Assembly: GCF_020217005.1 (NCBI RefSeq)
Contig: NZ_JAIWOI010000017.1
Coordinates: forward strand, 1-10,000
DNA from: Rheinheimera sp.
GTDB taxonomy: Bacteria > Pseudomonadota > Gammaproteobacteria > Enterobacterales > Alteromonadaceae
DNA: 10,000 nt
Direction: 5' to 3'
Shown piece by piece: positions 6,210-10,000 of this stretch. Numbering within the stretch: position 1 is the first letter of the stretch; the number at the start of each line of letters is the position of its first letter. The notes below the pieces were generated by a model, which searched no databases, had not been told where the DNA came from, and saw only the letters and a program-made list of their open reading frames with translations. The position numbers were made by a program, and so were the translations under genes.

Positions 6210-7490
6210 CTAGGAGAGCACAGCTTTGGTTTGCTGATTCAGTAAACCAATCTGCTCTATCAATACTGTAAGGGCAAGTCGCTCTTCTTCACGCAGATAA
6301 GGATTCCAGATATCTGCCAATATGACAGCTCTGGTTTTGTCGCTGCGGTTCCAGGCCTCATGTAAATAGGTGTCGTCAAACGCAAATATTTTGCCTTCCT
6401 GCCAACTCAGCTCAGCGATTCCTGGTAGGTTTAACCTGCAGTGCTCTGGGATATCCAGACCCAGATGCAACACGGCTCTGCTGTTGGTTGCCCCTCTGTG
6501 TGGCAAGATATGAGTACCTGGCTGCATGATGGAAAAGCAAACTTCGGGCGCATGATCTCTGATATGTACCAAAGGAAGTTGGCTCAGGGCCTGAGCTGTA
6601 GCAGGGCATTGTGCTAAATGGTCATTATAAGTCTTTCCATGACGATGGAAAAAGTATGCATCCCAGGCGCCGCCATCGGTTAAAGATTTTCCTTCTTCGC
6701 CTTCCTGAAAAGGTTTGAAATCCTTCGCCTGACTTTGGAGTTGCCTCAGCTCTGCCTGAATACTGGCAGTGGCGCTTTCGTATTGTTCAGCAAAAGACAA
6801 GACATTGCGTTCAAAGACCGGAGCCAGAGGTAAATCCGGTACATATAAGTAGTTAGGCTGTTGTCTGGGATCGGCCAGTACTAAAGGCAGCTCGCCTGTG
6901 TACATTTGTATCGCTTTAGTGACCCGGCTCATCTCTGCCTTACCGTATTTTTGCCAGATAGGTTCCAGCCAGTGGTAGCCCAGGTTAATTTTATAAGTAT
7001 TAATAAAACCAAGAGCGTAAGCCACATATTGACGGCACCAGGGGGCTGTGGACGCTTCATTTAGCCAGAAACCTCTGGCTTGGGCAGTTTTAACAGCAAT
7101 GAGGTATTGTCGGCCCGCACCAAACATATCTCCCTGCAATTCCAGAGCTCTGGCATAGAGCAAGCGACTGGAATAGGCACTTGGCAGAGTTTCCAGTAGT
7201 ACAGCTAAAGAGGCACCTGAAGGGTCTGTCCCTGATAATTGCGCCAGACTCTGGGCAAGTATTTGATGCAACTGCAGATCGGCCGGTTGGATCGCCAGTA
7301 ATTGTTCACAGTAAAAAATAACCTGACTGTGGTGGTTCTGCTTGAGATAAATTTGGATCAGGGTCTGCAGGGCATAGCTGTTAGTGGGCTCTTGCCTGAG
7401 AACTTCTTCACATAGAGGACGAGCCTCATCAAGAGATTTTGCTGTTATAAGGTTTTGAATATTAACGGATAAATCTGAAACGCTTAGCAT
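6210..7490 (-). CDS. TPR plus aspartyl/asparaginyl beta-hydroxylase domain protein
   Basis: This is a 426-residue protein. Residues about 15-130 are helical repeats of the TPR type (SLDEARPLCEEVLRQEPTNS, then HHSQVIFYCEQLLAIQPADL). Residues about 250-400 are an Asp_Arg_Hydrox domain, a 2-oxoglutarate and Fe(II) dioxygenase. FSIMQPGTHILPHRG gives Ser320 and His331, and LHEAWN gives His377; with Arg387 these keep the spacing of Ser668, His679, His725 and Arg735 in mammalian AspH. His342 matches AspH His690. The position matching AspH Arg688 is Val340. There is no signal peptide, so it acts in the cytosol. The target is unknown. The ATG at 7490 has a distant AGGA 12-15 bases upstream. It is convergent with DUF1993 and separated from the next minus-strand gene by 175 bases. 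Confidence 0.92.
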   Translation of the reverse strand: MLSVSDLSVNIQNLITAKSLDEARPLCEEVLRQEPTNSYALQTLIQIYLKQNHHSQVIFYCEQLLAIQPADLQLHQILAQSLAQLSGTDPSGASLAVLLETLPSAYSSRLLYARALELQGDMFGAGRQYLIAVKTAQARGFWLNEASTAPWCRQYVAYALGFINTYKINLGYHWLEPIWQKYGKAEMSRVTKAIQMYTGELPLVLADPRQQPNYLYVPDLPLAPVFERNVLSFAEQYESATASIQAELRQLQSQAKDFKPFQEGEEGKSLTDGGAWDAYFFHRHGKTYNDHLAQCPATAQALSQLPLVHIRDHAPEVCFSIMQPGTHILPHRGATNSRAVLHLGLDIPEHCRLNLPGIAELSWQEGKIFAFDDTYLHEAWNRSDKTRAVILADIWNPYLREEERLALTVLIEQIGLLNQQTKAVLS

Positions 7491-7665
7491 TATAAAACGG
7501 GTCCTGACGGATATATCGAGTCAGACTGCCACAAAGTTTTGCCAATAACCAGAGCAGGTTTTATAAAAGTTGCGCGGGATCAATATTTAACTTTATTCAA
7601 CTTTGCCGCTGATTCTGACCAGGTGTGGAGTTGACAAGAGTGTATTTGCCTTGCGGTCTGCTGTT
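7491..7665. other. Intergenic region, upstream of hydroxylase gene
   Basis: This stretch lies between two minus-strand genes. No gene is supported: a plus-strand frame from 7603 overlaps the binding protein antisense and has no family resemblance. It is AT-rich near 7555-7605 and must hold the end of the binding-protein transcript and the hydroxylase promoter, but I could not pick a confident hairpin or a well-spaced -35/-10 pair. Confidence 0.5.
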
Positions 7666-8451
7666 TTATGGAAAAATCATCACGCCGTTTCGGGTTTGAG
7701 TTTCAACATCATGGTAGTGCCGCAGAATCATTTGCCACTTCTCGGCGATAAACTGCTGTTCGCCGCTGGTCTTAAGCTTATCAGCCGCCTGACGCCAACG
7801 TTCGACCAGATGCATGTCAGAGCCTTTTTTTGACATCAGTAAATAAACATCAGAGCGTTTTAACTGATAAACGGCTTTGACGTCTTGCAGATCCAGCCCT
7901 TCTTCTAACAATAAATGTTGAATACCCTGACTTTCATAAGCTATTAGATTGAGTCGGCCTGATTGCAGGCGTTTGATATTTTGCTGGTGATTTACTGAAG
8001 GGTGCAGATTATTGAAACCTTGCTGGATCAACCATTCTTCTCTGATGTCACCCCGAACCACCCCTATGGCGTTCACTGTTTTTAGCTGTTGCAAATTTTG
8101 AATTTGAATAGGATTGGAGCTTAACGCGTACACGGACCAGGTTTTAACACTCAGTTGAGTTATCCAGTGAAACTCTTGTTCTCTGGACTCTGTTCTGGAG
8201 AAACTAAACAACAGAACGTTGGGTTCAGTGCGCGCTATGTGAATGGCGCGGGCTTCAGGCATAACTTCGATCAGCGTCTTGTCGTCCAGGATCCGTTGTA
8301 TCGCCTGAACGACCTCAACCGAAAAACCAGTCAGTTGGCCGTGACTATCCAGATAACTGGCCGGTGGTTCTACCACAGTAATAATACGCAGCGCCTGACT
8401 TTCGCTGCCTAAGCTGAGACATAACAAATACAGCCCAACAATCCATCGCAT
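7666..8451 (-). CDS. Periplasmic solute-binding protein, SBP_bac_3-like, orphan
   Basis: This is a 261-residue protein. A signal peptide (MRWIVGLYLLCLSLGSESQA) precedes LRIITVVEPPASYLDSHGQLTGFSVEVVQAI. The PPASYLDSHGQLTGFSVEV stretch is the first-lobe signature of family 3 binding proteins, which bind amino acids or related small molecules. VNAIGVVRGDIREEWLIQQG begins the second lobe, and EQQFIAEKW is the usual helix near the C-terminus. There is no transporter permease or ATPase gene next to it. It is only distantly like the binding protein at 1909-2778 and is not a recent duplicate. The ATG at 8451 has only a weak ribosome site. A promoter is proposed at 8486-8515. The ligand is unknown. 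Confidence 0.88.
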   Translation of the reverse strand: MRWIVGLYLLCLSLGSESQALRIITVVEPPASYLDSHGQLTGFSVEVVQAIQRILDDKTLIEVMPEARAIHIARTEPNVLLFSFSRTESREQEFHWITQLSVKTWSVYALSSNPIQIQNLQQLKTVNAIGVVRGDIREEWLIQQGFNNLHPSVNHQQNIKRLQSGRLNLIAYESQGIQHLLLEEGLDLQDVKAVYQLKRSDVYLLMSKKGSDMHLVERWRQAADKLKTSGEQQFIAEKWQMILRHYHDVETQTRNGVMIFP

Positions 8452-8485
8452 CTTATGCTGTCTCTGATGAAGAAACTCTGTGTTA

Positions 8486-8515
8486 GGTATAGTGCAGAAT
8501 TATCCACACTGGCAA
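8486..8515 (-). promoter_or_regulatory. Candidate promoter of the second binding-protein gene
   Basis: On the minus strand TTGCCA (plus 8510-8515) and TATACC (plus 8486-8491) are 18 bases apart, with the -10 34 bases before the ATG at 8451. The hexamers are moderate matches. It lies between the EamA stop and the binding protein, suggesting separate transcription. Confidence 0.4.
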
Positions 8516-8533
8516 GCAAAGCTCCTGTATTGT

Positions 8534-9439
8534 TTAAGATAGTCCGGTAAGGCGTTTAAGTTGTGCCGTTGGCAGCAGAATAATTAAATTCCCCAAAGCC
8601 ACTATGCACACACCTATAAGTGCACACCAGCTCCAATGGTAGTTCTCAAAAATAGTGGAGATACCTAAAGCTACGATAGGGAATAGCACCATAGTGTAGG
8701 CAGCTTTGGCCGGACCTATGCGACCTACGAGAGTCAGATAGGCTCCGAAAGCTAAGACTGAGCCAAATAATGACAGGTACAGCAGGGATAAATTAAAACT
8801 CAGGCTGGTCGAAAGGACCGGTTCAATTCCCTGCACCAGAGCAAGTATTGCCATCATCAAAGCACCATAGCTCATACCAAATACATTGCTTTGCACCACA
8901 GGTAACTGTTGTTGTTGATTTTTTGATGACAGCATATTGCCAAGCGAGGCGATGTAAGTACCTGCAATACTTAATACTAAGCCCCAAAGGGCAGAGCCGT
9001 TACTTTCAAGGCCTGCAAGTTCAGGCCAGAACACAAAAGCTATACCCAGAATGCCCAGTAAGGCACCAAGCAGAGTTTTAATCTCAACAGGCCGGTCAAA
9101 AAACAAGGCGCCATTGAGAATATTCATCAGCACAATACTGGAGAAGACCACAGCAATAAGACCACTGGTAAGATCAGAAGTGGCCAGATAAATCAGCAGA
9201 TAGTTTAAGCAAAATAAAAACAGCCCCTGCAGCGCCATCCAGCCATGCTGTTGGCGACTGAATCGCAGTGGCAGTTTGCGCCACAGGCACCAAAACCAAA
9301 GTAACAGTGCCGCCAAACCAAACCTATAGGCGATAGACCACATTTCAGGTACGTCGCCGAGCTGAAACTTAATAGCAAAAAAAGTCGAGCCCCAGATCAA
9401 AACTGTTGCCAGATACAAGGTAATAGAATGGGTCAGCAT
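8534..9439 (-). CDS. EamA/DMT-superfamily transporter
   Basis: This is a 301-residue protein with about ten hydrophobic segments arranged as two EamA repeats, roughly residues 5-130 and 145-285. The opening LTHSITLYLATVLIWGSTFFAIKF is the classic first helix of the family (W-G-S-x-F). The second repeat carries GSVLAFGAYLTLVGRIGPAKAAYTMVLFPIVA, also typical. Such proteins export or import small metabolites in the inner membrane, and the substrate here cannot be predicted. The ATG at 9439 is chosen over an in-frame TTG at 9454 because GAGG (plus 9444-9447) lies four bases before the ATG. It follows ybaM by 38 bases without a terminator and may share its transcript. Confidence 0.93.
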   Translation of the reverse strand: MLTHSITLYLATVLIWGSTFFAIKFQLGDVPEMWSIAYRFGLAALLLWFWCLWRKLPLRFSRQQHGWMALQGLFLFCLNYLLIYLATSDLTSGLIAVVFSSIVLMNILNGALFFDRPVEIKTLLGALLGILGIAFVFWPELAGLESNGSALWGLVLSIAGTYIASLGNMLSSKNQQQQLPVVQSNVFGMSYGALMMAILALVQGIEPVLSTSLSFNLSLLYLSLFGSVLAFGAYLTLVGRIGPAKAAYTMVLFPIVALGISTIFENYHWSWCALIGVCIVALGNLIILLPTAQLKRLTGLS

Positions 9440-9477
9440 AATGCCTCGGTTCAAACTGCTTAATGCAAAGGGGTGAG

Positions 9478-9666
9478 CTAAAACCCTGATAATTGAGTTT
9501 CAACATCGCGTTGCGCTTTGTGCTGAAAGTCTCGTTGTACTATAGCCAGGGCGGCTAGTATCTGAGCCGCAGGCAGATCCTGCTGCTCCAGCAGCAAGAT
9601 CAATTCTACCGCCAATTGCACCTCTACAGGGGCGTCGGTTAAAGCTGGTATATCAGTTCTTGTCAC
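9478..9666 (-). CDS. ybaM: YbaM family (DUF2496) protein
   Basis: This is a small 62-residue protein. The run DAPVEVQLAVELILLLEQQDLPAAQILAALAIVQRDFQHKAQ resembles the core of Escherichia coli YbaM (DUF2496), with the same length and order of acidic, hydrophobic and basic positions. Its function is not known; in enterobacteria it lies next to priC. The start is GTG at 9666, the only usable codon ahead of the conserved part because an in-frame TAG lies just upstream. It overlaps the 3' end of the comFB-family gene by 14 bases and lacks a clear ribosome site, so translation is probably coupled to that gene. The 38-base gap to the EamA gene suggests one operon. Confidence 0.82.
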   Translation of the reverse strand: MTRTDIPALTDAPVEVQLAVELILLLEQQDLPAAQILAALAIVQRDFQHKAQRDVETQLSGF

Positions 9667-9922
9667 GTTGAGTGTCTAAAAAAGCTTTGGCTTTGGCGAC
9701 GGCTTCACGCACTTTCATTACCATTTCAAAGCGTTCGGTCTGAGGCAGATAAAACGCCATATCAACTTCATAACGGATATATTTAGGTGGTAACTGATTC
9801 AGCACTATACAACACAGGTCCGCCAGATATTCTGCGTCGTAGTCTTGATCCAATCGCAATTCAACTAAATGGTCCAGCAGAAGTTTTTCATAATAATTAT
9901 GGATATCGTCATCTAACTTCAT
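9653..9922 (-). CDS. ComFB family protein
   Basis: This is an 89-residue protein with no signal or membrane segment. It matches the late-competence ComFB family: an N-terminal helix (IHNYYEKLLLDHLVELR) and the core YLADLCCIVLNQLPPKYIRYEVDMAFYL, with the family N-x-L-P-P-x-Y motif. ComFB of Bacillus is encoded in the comF operon with unclear function, and a cyanobacterial protein with this domain (CdgR) has been reported to bind cyclic di-GMP. Whether this one does is not visible here. AGGAG (plus 9929-9933) lies six bases before the ATG at 9922. It is the first gene of a probable comFB-ybaM-eamA unit. Confidence 0.9.
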   Translation of the reverse strand: MKLDDDIHNYYEKLLLDHLVELRLDQDYDAEYLADLCCIVLNQLPPKYIRYEVDMAFYLPQTERFEMVMKVREAVAKAKAFLDTQRDKN

Positions 9923-10000
9923 CTGTTACTCCTGGTGTGCCTGAACTCGATGTTCCGGCCTTGTCATCGCTTAATGAAACTGAGTCTAAGCATAATCAGT
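9923..10000. other. Upstream region of the comFB-family gene
   Basis: Apart from the AGGAG ribosome site, this end piece shows no clear gene. It should contain part of the comFB promoter, but no well-spaced -35/-10 pair is evident before the window edge. Confidence 0.4.

Noticed and set aside
7603..7833. A 76-codon plus-strand frame overlapping the binding-protein gene
   Set aside because: It is antisense to a clear gene, shows no family features and has no convincing ribosome site.
9437..9454. TTG at 9454 as start of the EamA transporter
   Set aside because: The ATG at 9439 has a well-placed GAGG, which would lie inside the coding region if the TTG were used.

Overview
The window reads as chromosomal DNA of a gammaproteobacterium, most like Rheinheimera, Alishewanella or a related Alteromonadales/Chromatiaceae genus. 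The signs are a YbaM-family gene, a ComFB-family gene, a periplasmic cytochrome b562, an OhrR-type regulator, a DUF445 membrane protein and orphan periplasmic binding proteins. The genus is an inference from gene content and protein flavour, not a database result. No tRNA, rRNA, CRISPR array, insertion sequence or phage gene was seen.

Layout. Positions 1-1404 hold a MocR-type regulator (GntR winged helix plus aminotransferase domain) cut at its 5' end. Positions 1405-1908 form the least ordinary stretch: a well-formed sigma70-type promoter is overlapped by a strong Fur-box-like inverted repeat, followed by a small membrane-protein reading frame that looks decayed (one frameshift, one in-frame stop). 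Then come an orphan periplasmic solute-binding protein (1909-2778) and a DUF445 membrane protein (3009-3722). A PhzF-family enzyme on the minus strand (3786-4574) is divergent from a cytochrome b562 gene (4684-5073). An ohrR gene (5143-5586), with a CAATT-N-AATTG operator candidate at its promoter, is followed by a DUF1993 gene (5659-6168) where ohr might be expected. A long hairpin separates this pair from the convergent TPR plus aspartyl/asparaginyl beta-hydroxylase gene (6210-7490, minus). The remaining genes are all on the minus strand: a second orphan binding protein (7666-8451), an EamA/DMT transporter (8534-9439), ybaM (9478-9666) and a comFB-family gene (9653-9922). The last three probably form a comFB-ybaM-eamA operon, with the first two overlapping.

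Most genes are single functions, not parts of one pathway. The functional groupings I can support are the ohrR-DUF1993 pair (probable organic peroxide response), the comFB-ybaM overlap (probable translational coupling), and the iron-responsive promoter at 1413-1445 driving an unexplained transcript. I did not find convincing evidence of a large undescribed multi-gene system.
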